Assembly: GCA_963752505.1 (NCBI GenBank)
Contig: CAVVYM010000007.1
Location: 1-64,000 of the forward strand
DNA from: JACJWR01 sp963752505
Lineage (GTDB): Bacteria > Actinomycetota > Actinomycetes > S36-B12 > UBA10799
Direction of reading: 5' to 3'
DNA length: 64,000 nucleotides
In this document: positions 1-8,709 of the stretch, piece by piece
Position numbering within the stretch: position 1 is the stretch's first letter
Layout of the letters: each line of letters opens with the position of its first letter
Made by a program: the position numbers and the translations under genes
The notes under the pieces: generated by a model
Told to the model about the DNA's origin: nothing
Database searches by the model: none
Seen by the model: the letters and a program-made list of their open reading frames with translations, nothing else

Positions 1-232
1 CATAGTTCCACCTAATACCCAGATATGGATCAGTACAACCGCGGTCAGGACCTTGGTCAAGGGCCACAGGCAGTATATATGCAGCAGCCTCAGCCCGGGC
101 AATCCGTCGCACGTGGCCAACGTTGTGGGGTCATTGTGGCTGGCTGTGACCGGCGAGCCATCAAAAAGAGAAGATCTCTACCGATGCACTGGGTACCGAT
201 GGGGGATTCATGGAAGGGAAGGGGGTGTGACG
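1..232. other. Unassigned left edge, broken reading frames
   Basis: A plus-strand frame opens at ATG 25 with a Gln/Pro-rich start (QQPQPGQS), as often seen before a membrane domain in actinobacterial small proteins. The hydrophobic stretch that follows (VANVVGSLWLAV) lies in a different frame, so any gene here is shifted. It is then cut at 233 by an IS end. I do not recognise a family. It may be the start of a small membrane protein gene, but that is a guess. Confidence 0.2.
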
Positions 233-496
233 TGACCCTGTTTGTGGTGCCAGTTCCTGTGAGGGTCCGGGCTATTTTTTATGGGTGGCCGCGTACTTGG
301 CCGGTGGCTGGTTGCCGAGGGCGGAATGTGGCCGGTTCCAGTTGTAGTCGATGCGCCAGTCTTCGAGCAGGACTTTGGCCTCGATGAGCGTGTCGAAAAC
401 TTCGCAGGACAGTAGTTCGTCGCGTAGCCGGGCGTTGAACGACTCGACGTAGGCGTTCTGCCATGGCGATCCGGGATCGATGTAGTCGGTGCTGGT
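233..496 (-). mobile_element. IS3-family remnant (3' end of element)
   Basis: The outer end starts TGACCCTG at 233 and runs into TGGTGCCAGTTCC. This matches the right end of the fuller IS3 element at 17584-18805, read on the other strand. Only the last ~260 bases of the element remain, holding the transposase C-terminus. The inner boundary, at about 490-500, abuts the broken sulfatase gene. The two related copies face opposite ways and bracket most of the accessory region. Confidence 0.75.
272..496 (-). pseudogene. IS3 transposase OrfB, C-terminal fragment
   Basis: In the frame ending at the TAG at 272-274 the minus strand reads IDPGSPWQN, then YVESFN with the catalytic Glu, RLRDELLSCEVF, EDWRIDYNWNRPHSALG and a short tail ending ATHKK. 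This is the last third of the rve integrase core of an IS3 OrfB. The first two catalytic Asp residues and all upstream sequence are absent, so it cannot be active. The closest relative in the window is the OrfB at 17928-18781. Confidence 0.8.
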
Positions 497-517
497 CGAA
501 GATGCCGACGCCGGAAC

Positions 518-2172
518 TCATGCACCTGGCCTGGTGGGCGGGGCGGGATTGCGATGTTGAGGAAGCTTCCGCTTCGCCTCACGTTGGGCATCGAGCAGGG
601 TGCGCAGTTGGCCGCGCACGTCGACGTTGTCGGCGGCCAGGTTGTGCCGCTCCTCGGGGTCCCGGGTGAGGTTGTGCATCTCCCAGAATGGGTCGGCCGC
701 TTTGGGCGCCTTTGGATCACCCGCGATGCCGTGCTCCGCGTTCCACTCATCGAGGTTCTCGTAGTAGTGGTTGAGCTTCCACAGTTCGCCGATGCCGTCC
801 TGCCCGGTCGGCAGAGTGGCGATGACGGACTCGACTTTGGACGGGTAGCGGACAGGTTCGAAAGTGTTGCCAGTCATGGGGTTGACGTTGTTGCTACCGC
901 GAGTGAAGTCGTCCTCAGTCATGAAGTAGAGGGCATCCTGGGATTGCGCCGGGTCGCTCTTGCCCAGCAGCACACCGCTCAGGTCGCGACCCGGCAGCGG
1001 TTGCGCCTCGGTGTGCGTCTTGGCGACTTGGGCAGCCGCCGCTTCAATGTCAACGCCCGCCAACCCGAGCATCGTGGGAATGAGATCCACGTGGCTGGTC
1101 GGAAGGGTGAACCCACCGTTCGGCCGAGCTACCCCAGGGCCGGACACCAGCAGCGGCACCCGAATGGATTCGTCGTAGGCGTTGTACCACTTCTGGAACA
1201 TGCCGCCGTGGGCACCGATGAGGTCGCCGTGGTCCGACGTGAGGATCACGATGGTGTCGTCGGCCATCCCGGAGTCGTGCAGCGAGGAAAGAATCCGGCC
1301 AATGGCCTTGTCCACCACCTTGTGTAGGAGTAGTAGAGCCGTCGATAAGCCATGTCCGCCTGTTGCGGGTACGTCATCTGGGGCCACACGAGCGTGAAGT
1401 CCTCGTGGCAATTGGGGCGGTCGGCGAAGGTGTCGCTCTGCGAAGGTGCCTGTGGGATGTCCGGCACAGTGTCGTCTGGGCCGTCAAGGTGGAGCATCTG
1501 GTTCCACATCATCCCCTGGAACAGGATGTCGTGCGGGTTGACGAAGGATGCGACGGCCATCCACGGGCCGTCGGAACGCGACTGCGCGAGTTCCGAGAAC
1601 ATGGTCGAGACCTGCTCTGCATAGAGGCCGTCGCGGACGATGCCCATGTCCTGCGGCCCGATGCCATGCGGCTCCCGGCCGACCCAGCCGGAGAAGCCGT
1701 AGGGCTCGAGCCGATCAGCCTTGATGTAGGCCGCAACTGCCGGGGGGATGGGCTTCCCCGGTAGTCCGAGGACATCAGCCCCTCGTGAGTGCCGATGACG
1801 GGTAGGTCGGCGTGCGAGATGTGCCACTTGCCGCGGTAGTAGGAGCGGTAGCCGCCGGCGCGAAACCAGTCGCCCATGGTGGGAACAGTGTTGGGATCCA
1901 GCCAAAATACTTCCGTGTTGCTCTTGGAAATACCGTCAGTTTGAGAGACTCCGTGCAGCGATGGGTATTGCCCCGTGAACAACGTCGCGCGGCTGGCAGA
2001 GCAGGCCGTCGACCCCGCGTAGTGCCGATGAAACTCGACGCCGTTGGCGCGAAGCGCCGTGCGAGTGGGGGTCTGGGTGCGCCGGAACTGCTTCGAGTTC
2101 CGGGCCCTCATAGGGAGTGGGGTAGCGCTCCTCGTCGGTCATGATCAACAGGATGTTGGGGCGGCTACTCAT
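518..2172 (-). pseudogene. Arylsulfatase (sulfatase family), frameshifted
   Basis: A sulfatase-family hydrolase, about 550 residues, is spread over three reading frames. The start (MSSRPNILLIMTDEER) has the usual N-terminal metal-binding Asp region. The next frame holds CSASR near 2003, the C-x-A/P-S-R signature whose Cys is converted to formylglycine. The third covers SFVNPHD, and the C-terminal part (ILTSDHGD, RVPLLVSGPG) supplies further metal ligands. Frame breaks fall near 2090, 1757 and 1330. When intact it would hydrolyse sulfate esters, probably needing a formylglycine-generating enzyme that is not seen here. Its 3' end touches an IS3 remnant. Conserved motifs remain in every segment, so the decay looks recent, or the shifts are assembly indels. 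Confidence 0.85.
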
Positions 2173-2320
2173 GTGGGCACGCTAGTCCGAAATGGGGCAC
2201 GATGTCTCGGCTGCGATCAATCAGCGCAGTGTCACCTGAACGTTCCCCTGCCTAAGGATTTGCTGATTTTCTCGTGTGGTCGGTGCTGGGGTTGGGTTCC
2301 GGGGCGCGGGATGATGGGGC

Positions 2321-3005
2321 ATGGATGGTGACAGGCAGTTGAGTTTCACTGATGTCGAGTACGGCAATCGCCGGCGGGCCTCGCGCCGGGAGCGATTCCT
2401 GGAGTCGATGGATCAGTCATTCCGTGGGATCAGTGGGTGAGGTTGATCCAGCCCTACTACTACCGCGGGCAGCGGGGCCGGAAGCCCAAGCCGATCGAGA
2501 CGATGCTGCGGATGTATCTGTTGCGGGTGTGGTTCTCGCTGTCCGATGAAGGTGTCGAAGAGGCGATCTACGACTCCTATGCGATGCGCCGGTTCATGGG
2601 GCTGGACTTCGCCGTCGAGCAGGTGCCGGACGCAACCACGCTGCTGCACTTCCGGCACCTGCTGGAAAAGCACAACTTGGGTGAGCAGATGTTTGCCGAA
2701 CAGAACCGCATCTTCGACGCCCAGGGGTGGGTGATGCGTGTGGGCAGCATCGTGGATGCCACGATCATCGCCGCCCCATCCTCGACGAAGAACGCCACCG
2801 GCACCCGGGACCCGGAGATGCATCAGACGAAGAAGGGCAACCAGTGGTTCTTCGGTATGAAGGCCCACATCGGTGTCGATGCCGGCACCGGCTACGTGCA
2901 CTCGGTGACCGCGACCGCGGCGAACGTGCACGACTTGGACGAGGCGGCGAAGTTGGTGCGCACCGATGACGAGGTGGTCTATGCCGATGCCGGCGGGATC
3001 GCGGC
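2321..3005 (+). pseudogene. IS5-family transposase, frameshifted and 3'-truncated
   Basis: From ATG 2321 the frame reads RQLSFTDVEYGNRRR and then ERFLESMDQ. A single missing base near 2421 moves the rest into the frame reading WDQWVRLIQPYYYRGQRGRKP. The body (MLRMYLLRVWFSLSDE, VDATIIAAPSSTKN with the first catalytic Asp, KGNQWFFGMKAHIGVD, VYADAG) is typical of IS5-group DDE transposases. Homology stops at about 3005, before the last catalytic Glu, and the frame then runs by chance to 3426. No terminal repeats could be defined. It is inactive. Confidence 0.8.
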
Positions 3006-3033
3006 GGCTTGGATATTGCCTGCGCGCAGTGAT

Positions 3034-3362
3034 TTAAACAGCGAACGTGCCACCGGCAACCTGGCTCTCACTCGCCGCCAACGCACCGAGGTTCATCGGG
3101 TTCACGATGGCAGGGTTGCGGCAGGGGTGATCCTCCTGCCCATCCCCAGAGGCGTCAACGAAAGTCGGCTCGAGGTCGAGCAGGTGCGCGGAGGCCACCC
3201 GCCCATCGAACCCGTACCTGCCGTAGCCACGCGACTTCGCAGCCAACGGTTCCTCACGCGAGGCCGGCAGGATGCCCCTTGCTCACCGAAGTTCACCTTC
3301 AATGCGAACCGCGCGTCGTGGGTGACGCCGCACCGCGAGATCTCGATCAGTTTCGCTTTCAT
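3034..3362 (-). pseudogene. Hypothetical protein downstream of HTH gene, frameshifted
   Basis: The gene starts at an ATG (3362) that overlaps the TGA of the HTH gene above it by four bases (ATGA), so the two were probably translated together. The start reads MKAKLIEISRCGVTHDARF. A frame change near 3245 joins it to a second segment (SRGYGRYGFDGRVASAHLLDLE) ending at 3034. I do not recognise the family. Position suggests an accessory gene of the integrated element whose integrase starts at 4091. It abuts the truncated IS5 element. Confidence 0.4.
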
Positions 3363-3610
3363 CGCGCGTCACCCGCCTCATCGGAGGCGTCGACTATCAC
3401 GACCAGTCCATCGGACCGTTCGTTGATCCACGCGGCGACGTCGGCGGCGGCGTACAGGATCCGACCTCCGACGCGAGCGCCACGGAGCAAACCCTGTTTT
3501 CGTGCGCGGAGGACGCTCTCATGTGACAAAGCGAACAGGTTCGCGACGTCGCTCGTGCTGAATAGTCTATTGCGAAGTGGGACGACGACAGAGCCGTCTT
3601 GCGCTACCAT
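3359..3610 (-). CDS. Small helix-turn-helix protein, excisionase-like
   Basis: An 83-residue protein. The core (FSTSDVANLFALSHESVLRARKQGLLRGARVGGRILYAAADVAAWI, given by its two ends, residues about 20-70) follows the winged HTH pattern of the MerR/excisionase group: helix pair, basic stretch, wing, and a closing helix with Trp-Ile. Start at 3610 is preferred over the in-frame ATG at 3754 because AAGGAG lies about nine bases before it and a perfect palindrome lies in the longer version's extra sequence. It is divergent from the integrase fragment at 4091. Such proteins direct excision or repress the element's own genes. Which of these it does is inferred from context only. Confidence 0.65.
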   Translation of the reverse strand: MVAQDGSVVVPLRNRLFSTSDVANLFALSHESVLRARKQGLLRGARVGGRILYAAADVAAWINERSDGLVVIVDASDEAGDAR

Positions 3611-4090
3611 TATTGAGTCTCCTTGATTACCGTTGAGGGACAATCCCCCGTCGGGCCAGTGACTGCAATCACTGAATTTTCCCGGCGGGGGCATTGACAT
3701 TTGCCGACTTTCATCCGCTGTCATGAGATTATCAGGCGCTGATAATCGGTGCAAGCGAGTCGGATGTCGAATTATCCTTACTGATTTGATGCTCGGGCCA
3801 CGGAAGGTGGCTCAACCACTTATACTTGGCTATTGATCACGAGAGCCATATGTGGGTATCTCACACCTAAATGGCACAACATCTCGCCTCAGCCCCGAAA
3901 CCGCGACCTACCCAGCGTGACAGCTTACTTGCTGAATTATGTGCCACTTTGCGGATGGACAAGTGTTATCACTTGATTATAAATGGTTTCCTAGAGCAGA
4001 TAATTCGAAGACGCGAGCAATCGATACTTTCGCGAAATCCTTAGAACCCCGATATGTATCCCTAGTGGACTTGACTTACTATCGCTTCTT
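3611..4090. other. AT-richer intergenic control region
   Basis: This stretch of about 480 bases lies between the divergent HTH gene and integrase start and is visibly richer in A and T than the surrounding DNA. It holds a perfect palindrome at 3727-3747 and a -10-like TACTAT at 4077-4082. A short open frame at 3939-4124 has no family resemblance and I do not call it a gene. Promoter and attachment-site functions are likely but not shown. Confidence 0.45.
3727..3747. promoter_or_regulatory. Perfect inverted repeat, candidate operator
   Basis: Half-sites GATTATCAG and CTGATAATC form a perfect 9-base inverted repeat around the spacer GCG. It sits about 120 bases before the HTH start at 3610, between two divergent genes. 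The symmetry and position fit an operator for the adjacent HTH protein or another dimeric regulator. A short hairpin is the other reading. Confidence 0.5.
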
Positions 4091-4166
4091 ATGGGCAGGC
4101 GCGGCAAAAGTGAAGGGTCGTTGACCAAGCGGCCCAACGGAACATGGCAGGGTCAGAATCTGGGAT
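4091..4166 (+). pseudogene. Tyrosine integrase, N-terminal fragment cut by IS
   Basis: From ATG 4091 the protein starts MGRRGKSEGSLTKRPNGTW, the characteristic start of actinobacterial phage/ICE integrases (the small beta-sheet arm-binding domain with the pattern G-EGSI-KR-DG-W). After 25 codons it is interrupted at 4167 by the left end of an IS3 element. No integrase sequence resumes beyond the IS at 5422. TACTAT lies eight bases before the ATG, so transcription was probably leaderless. Confidence 0.65.
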
Positions 4167-4226
4167 TGCTGCGTGTCTGGTTGATACCTCTATTGCGGGA
4201 TGTGGTCCTGCTGGGAGGATGTCGTT

Positions 4227-4510
4227 ATGCCGAAGAAGTACCCCGAGGAGTTCAAAAGCGATGTGGTGATGGTGGCCCGCCGCGGTGATCTGAGCGTGCA
4301 TGAGGTGGCCACCGATTTCGGTGTCGCGGAGGAGACGGTGCGCCGCTGGATGCGCCAGGCCGACGTCGACGACGGTGTGCGGACGGGCAGACCAGCAGCG
4401 AACGCGCCGAGTTGGTGCGCCTGCGTCGGGAGAAGCGCCGCCTGGAGATGGAGAACGAGATCCTGCGCCGCGCAGCGGCCTATTTCGCCGCCTCGACACT
4501 CCCAAAATGA
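4227..4510 (+). pseudogene. IS3 OrfA, single frameshift
   Basis: Starts at ATG 4227 with GGAGG nine bases upstream. MPKKYPEEFKSDVVMVARRG leads into the HTH (VATDFGVAEETVRRWMRQAD). A one-base loss near 4385 shifts the second half, which reads ERAELVRLRREKRRLEMENE, the leucine-zipper part, and ends AASTLPK at the TGA at 4508. The stop overlaps the OrfB start. OrfA binds the IS ends and controls OrfB. A programmed shift is expected at the OrfA/OrfB junction, not here, so this one is probably disabling. Confidence 0.75.
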
Positions 4511-5388
4511 CGTTCCCGCTGGTCCGTGACCTGGCCGCCGAAGGATTCCCCGTGCGGTTGACCTGCGGGGTGCTCGGCTTCTCCACCCAGGCGTTCTACG
4601 CCTGGCGCGCCCACCCGGTCTCCGACCGGGACCTGGAGGACGCCTACACGATCAACGCCCTGATCGACGCCCATGGCGACGATCCGGCGTTCGGCTACCG
4701 GTTCCTGGCCGACGAACTCGAGCGCGCCGGCATCGCGGTCGGGGAACGCCGCGTGTGGCGGCTGTGCTCCCAGCAGCAACTGTGGTCGACCACCGTGCGC
4801 AAAGGCCGCACAAGGCAAACGGCCCGGGCCCGCCGGTGAACGACGACCTCCTGCGCCGCGACTTCACCGCCGACGGCACCGAACCGCAAGTGGGTCACCG
4901 ACATCACCGAGCACCCCACCGCCGGTGAGGGCAAGGTCTACTGCTGCGCGATCAAGGACCTGTTCTCCAACCGGATCGTCGGCTACGCCGTCGCCGACCG
5001 GATGACCGCCGACCTGGCCGTCGCGGCGCTGCGCGCTGCGATCGCCCGACGCCGACCCGACGGCATCGTCATCGTCCACGCCGACCGAGGTGCCCAGTTC
5101 CGTGCCCGGTCCTTCCAAGCCGTACTCAAAGCCGCCGGGCTGCAGGGCTCCATGGGCCGCGTCGCCTCCGCAGGGGACAACGCCGCCATGGAGAGCTTCT
5201 GGGCGCTGCTGCAGCGCAACGTCCTGAACTCCCGGCAGTGGGCCACCCGCGACGAGCTGCACTACGCGATCGCGTACTGGATCGAACACACCTACAACCG
5301 CCGCCGACGCCAACGCCGCCTCGGCAAACTCACCCCTGTCGAATACGAGCTAGCCTTCACCCACAACACCGCTCAGGCAGCCGCCTGA
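4507..5388 (+). pseudogene. IS3 OrfB transposase, two frameshifts
   Basis: Begins at ATG 4507 overlapping the OrfA stop: MTFPLVRDLAAEGFPVRLTC, then FYAWRAHPVSDRDLEDAY and FGYRFLADEL. Frame changes near 4810 and 4880 separate this N-terminal half from the integrase core WVTDITEHP (first Asp), HADRGAQF (second Asp) and MESFWALLQRNVL (Glu), which ends at 5388. All three catalytic residues survive. The shifts balance over the whole length, but the protein is interrupted. It belongs to the same subgroup as the remnant at 14690-15550. Confidence 0.8.
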
Positions 5389-5421
5389 CCGGCACAACCG
5401 GTATCAATCAAACCGACAGCA

Positions 5422-5873
5422 AACCCGACAGCCCGTGCTGAACCGTTTGCGGTCAAGCAGCACTTGGCCAGATCCGGTCGTTCCGGAGGCCAAATCGGCG
5501 GAAGAACAATGGCAAGAACAGGCCCGTTCTTGGGGTACGTGTTCCTTGCAGGGACGATCTTCGCCGCGCTCCTATTCATCGCTTGGCTGATCTTCGCTTG
5601 GATGTGTTTACCGGACTTCTTGACTTGGACGCTATGGCTCCCCGCGCCCAACAGCCGCCCCACGCTGCCCACAACTAGGGCAAGTGGGGCAAGGGCTGGC
5701 ACTGCCAACAGCACCAACGAGGTGAGCCCGCTTGCGGAGGGCAGCACCGTGGCGGACATGCCCGCCGCGATCCGGTCGCCGAATCACTGGCGGCGTGCTG
5801 CTATCTCATCGCCGCCGCCGAGTTCGCGCTGAGACGTGTCTGCCGGGCCCGGTCGCCCGGCGGAGCCCGTGGC
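5422..5873. other. Unassigned stretch with weak small-ORF potential
   Basis: No recognisable gene. On the plus strand ATG 5509 opens a frame with a strongly hydrophobic segment (GYVFLAGTIFAALLFIAWLI) that could span a membrane, but no convincing ribosome-binding site precedes it and the tail is low-complexity. An opposing minus frame also contains a hydrophobic run. At most one can be real, and neither is supported. Confidence 0.2.
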
Positions 5874-6258
5874 TCAGGAAGCGCCCGGCTCGCCGCTGTG
5901 CAGGGCCAGCCACACTGTGTCGGGCTTGGCACTCGGATGGGTCGCCGCGATGCCGCAGGTGAGCGGCAGCAGGACCGAATCGCCCGCCGCCAGCCTCACA
6001 TCAGTGCGACCGCCAGAGCGAGTTCCACCTCGATCACGGCTTCCCCCTGCAGCAGGATCGCCCGCTCGTCCCATGCCTGGTCATACCAGTCAGCGCTGAC
6101 GATACCGCGCGAGACGACTGCTCAAGCCGCCAGGCGCCTGAACCCGACAGCAGGTCCTCAAGGACTCGCCTCTTGACGTGTCCGGCAGGTTCTCCAGCAG
6201 TCGTACGACCCTTGTCTTCGCCGGACGGCCCTTCGGGGGCAGACCTACCGACCTTCAC
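5874..6258 (-). pseudogene. Cupin-domain protein remnant
   Basis: Read leftwards, a start MKVGRSAPEG is followed by KRRVLEDLL. In the next frame comes ADWYDQAWDERAILLQGEAVIEV, then RLAAGDSVLLPL and TVWLALHSG. The order W-DQ-DE-LLQGEA, AGD-LP and WLA-H is that of small single-domain cupins (often annotated as cupins of unknown substrate). At least two frame changes are needed. The usual metal-binding His of the second motif falls in a shifted stretch. Function cannot be given beyond the fold. Confidence 0.5.
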
Positions 6259-6279
6259 GAACTAACCCATCATCGAACC

Positions 6280-6540
6280 GTTCCTTCCGATTCCGCAGCA
6301 TCTTCCCTGCAGCACCGGGCTGTTTGAGTGAGCGTAACTGTTCATCGAAGGCGTCGGCTGGGTCTTTCAGCCCAGGACTTTTGCGGGGCCGGTCGTCGAG
6401 CGTGCAGGAGACAGCTTGAAGGTCGTCGATGAACCAGCGGGACAGGTCGGCGCCCTTCGGAAAGTACTGGCGCAGCAGGCCTTTGGTGTTCTCATTGGTG
6501 GGCCGCTGCCACGGCGAGTGGGTCAAGTCCCTTGGAGTGG
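6280..6540 (-). pseudogene. IS30-family transposase, C-terminal fragment
   Basis: The minus strand reads THSPWQRPTNENTKGLLRQY, then FPKGADLS and LDDRPRKSPGLKDPADAFDE. This is the hallmark C-terminal block of IS30 transposases, including the catalytic Glu in NEN. Everything before the HSPWQ motif is missing, and no terminal repeats are visible. It overlaps the predicted start of the cupin remnant, so the frame probably extends past its true end. Confidence 0.75.
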
Positions 6541-6857
6541 TGTAGCGCTGCGTGTTCCTTCGTGGGGTGGTCAGGCGGTCAGGGATGGTAGGGGGTGAGC
6601 TCCGATCTCGGGTTCGGTGGCGGGGATGAGGCTCATGCGGAGGCCCCCCTCGGGCGACGCGAGTTCACCGGGTTTGCGCAACGCGATCCGAAACAGTGCG
6701 GCACGGCAGTGGCAGAACCAGGTGCTGTGGACGGACTTTCGCTCGGTCAGCGACGATATCGACGGTCTTGACGACTGGGGCCTGAATGCCACGCGGGCGC
6801 ACCTCAGGGTTCGACCTGAGTGCGCAACCACTCATTCGCCAGATACGTCAGTGTTCT
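6541..6857. other. No gene recognised
   Basis: About 320 bases between the IS30 fragment and the stress-protein remnant. A minus-strand frame (6571-6831) ends GGLRMSLIPATEPEIGAHPL and has a protein-like composition, but I recognise no family and see no start signal. It could be the tail of a lost gene. Confidence 0.3.
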
Positions 6858-7311
6858 GCCTCGATGGTTCCGAGAATCCCAACACGCCGCGAAAGTGGCG
6901 CTCTCGCTTGAGGATCGATCGGAACACGCTCGCCACGCAGCGGAAACAGCCGTCCCGCCACTACCCGCAGAGGCGGCTGTGCAACTCGTCACAGTTGCCG
7001 CCGAGGCCCCCGTCGTAGTCCCTGATGAGACCGGCTACGAAATCCTCACCGAGCGAAAGTGGGGGGCTGAGGAGGACTCACTGCTCGCGGACGTCGCGGC
7101 CGCGATCCACCGGCCGGATGCCACCCACACGGTGCTCGCAGGCCCCCCGGCCGAAACCCTCCTGACTGCCGCCGCCCAATCCTCGAGCCGGGCAATGGTG
7201 ATCGGATTCAAGGGACACGGCCTCATCGCGCGGGCCGTCCTGGGGTCCGTCGCGCATCGGATACTGAGCGAAGCCACGTGCCCGGTGTTCGTGGCCGGAC
7301 CGCGTAGTTGA
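6858..7311 (+). pseudogene. Universal stress protein (UspA family), frameshifted
   Basis: The N-terminal DGSEN motif lies in one frame (near 6865). After a shift near 6890 the rest is continuous to the TGA at 7309: AAKVALSLED, VQLVTVAAEA, a long linker, TVLAGPPAETLL, then MVIGFKGHGLIARAVLGSVAHRIL and CPVFVAGP. The G-x2-G-x9-G(S) ATP-binding pattern of Usp proteins is present (GFKGHG...LGSVA). These are cytosolic nucleotide-binding stress proteins. The start of the domain is incomplete, so I treat it as broken. Confidence 0.7.
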
Positions 7312-7551
7312 CGAGAGGTTGATGCGCGCCCGCTTGTGGGTCTGCTGTGGTCTGGGTCGGCAAGTCAATCCCTCGTGGTGGCGACCCTCTGGCAGTCAGG
7401 TTGGGATGAGGCATTCGCTTTATGCCCATTCCGTGCCGGGGAGTGATTGAGGAGAGATTCCGTGACCGCAGTTGTGCCCGGCATCAGCGCCATTGCCGAC
7501 GTCACTGGCTTCCCCTGCGACAACCGACACCCTCTGACGGCAGAATCGCAC

Positions 7552-8471
7552 TGTGCGGGGATATATCGGCGTCACCGACTGGAGGGGCGAATTTCCTGAA
7601 CGTAAGCGGGTGCGAGGAGGTCAACTTCTGGATTCCCAAGCAATTGGCCGTTCAAGGTATTGCAGGTCGGCGAGCCTTTCCTCTTCAAGAGCAAGTACCC
7701 GGACAATCGGCTCATCGGCGGGGGCTACTTCGAACACGCCACCAGCCTGCGATGCAGAACCATGGCAATACTTGGGACCCGGCAATGGCGTCCCCGACCT
7801 GCAGTCTGTGCGCAAAGTCAATGACTACCGCGACGAACCGATCCACAACCCCGATCCGACCATCGGCTGCATCTTCCTCAACGATGTCGCGTTCTTCAGA
7901 AGTGATCCGCGCCCTCCGGGGCCAGCATCGTTCGCGAAGAACGTAGTCTCCGGCAAGGGATACACCCTGCCGTCGGAGGACACCGAGGTGGAGGCCGCCT
8001 TCCAATTGCTCGCGATGGCTCAGGTCACCAATGACCTGCAGATCGACATCGTTCACCCCGAACCGACACACAACATGTTTGGCGACGCCCGTCTATACGC
8101 CTGCGGCTGGGCCAGGGCGGATTCCGCGCAGCATCCTGGATGCCTACGAATGACGCTGCGCGATCACTGGCCACAATATGACGCTGACGCTGCAGGCGGC
8201 GGACGTTCGGCCGGTAAGCGAGGGCGGAAGAATCGGGTGGACAATGGGTTGTTACTCCGATCCGATGTCCACACCATGTTCGATCTTGGCTTCCTGACCG
8301 TCGACCCGGACTTCGCGTTACGCGTGAGTCCTTCTCTGCGTGAAGAGTTTGGCAATGGCGCGGGGTTTGACCATCGGAGGGCCGAGTATCGCCCTGCCGC
8401 CCAACGCGCGCCAAAAGCCCGGAAAGGAATTCTTGGAGTGGCACGGAGACGAGGTGTTCCGCGCGAGTTGA
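7552..8471 (+). pseudogene. HNH endonuclease family protein, frameshifted
   Basis: A GTG at 7552 (VRGYIGVTDW) follows a -10-like CAGAAT seven bases upstream, a leaderless pattern. Parts found in different frames are EEVNFWIPK, then FLFKSKYPDNRLIGGGYFEHA, DVAFFRSD, the middle region to MFGDARLY, and a C-terminal HNH_2-type block VRPVSEGG, NRVDNGLLLRSDVHTMFDLG, LTVDPDFALRVS, ending FLEWHGDEVF at 8471. Proteins of this layout are putative restriction-like nucleases. Several shifts are required. The usual AAHI motif preceding RPVSEGG reads AADV, so the catalytic His appears replaced by Asp. Probably inactive even before the shifts. Confidence 0.75.
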
Positions 8472-8709
8472 GGCGACCACCTTGACCCGACAGCGCATTA
8501 TGGCGGCGCAGTCTCCGCGCTAGCTGAGGGCGAACTCCCCCGCGATCATTCGAACAATGACGAACGTATCTGGGCGGCGGACCGTCGCGCAAGTCGTGGG
8601 GAGAGATGCGAGTTTCGCCGACGCGATGTCAACCCAGCCGACGGCAGACCCCTCCAACGGCGCCTCACCGCACCACAGCCCAGATGCCACCATCGGCGCA
8701 GCAGACCCT

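Larger units (their letters stand above)
4167..5421 (+). mobile_element. Near-complete IS3-family element (1,255 bp)
   Basis: The left end TGCTGCGTGTCTGGTTGATACC (4167 on) pairs, with several mismatches, with the reverse complement of the right end at 5400-5421 (TGCTGTCGGTTTGATTGATACC). Between them lie OrfA and OrfB in the usual IS3 arrangement. The bases flanking the ends (GAT and AAC) do not form a target duplication, so a rearrangement may have followed insertion. It truncates the integrase at 4091. Confidence 0.75.

Noticed and set aside
554..1327. 257-codon plus-strand frame
   Set aside because: Antisense to the sulfatase C-terminus. No family features.
2437..3426. 329-codon plus-strand ORF
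   Set aside because: Only the first part is transposase. After about 3005 it crosses a minus-strand gene pair, so it is a chance fusion.
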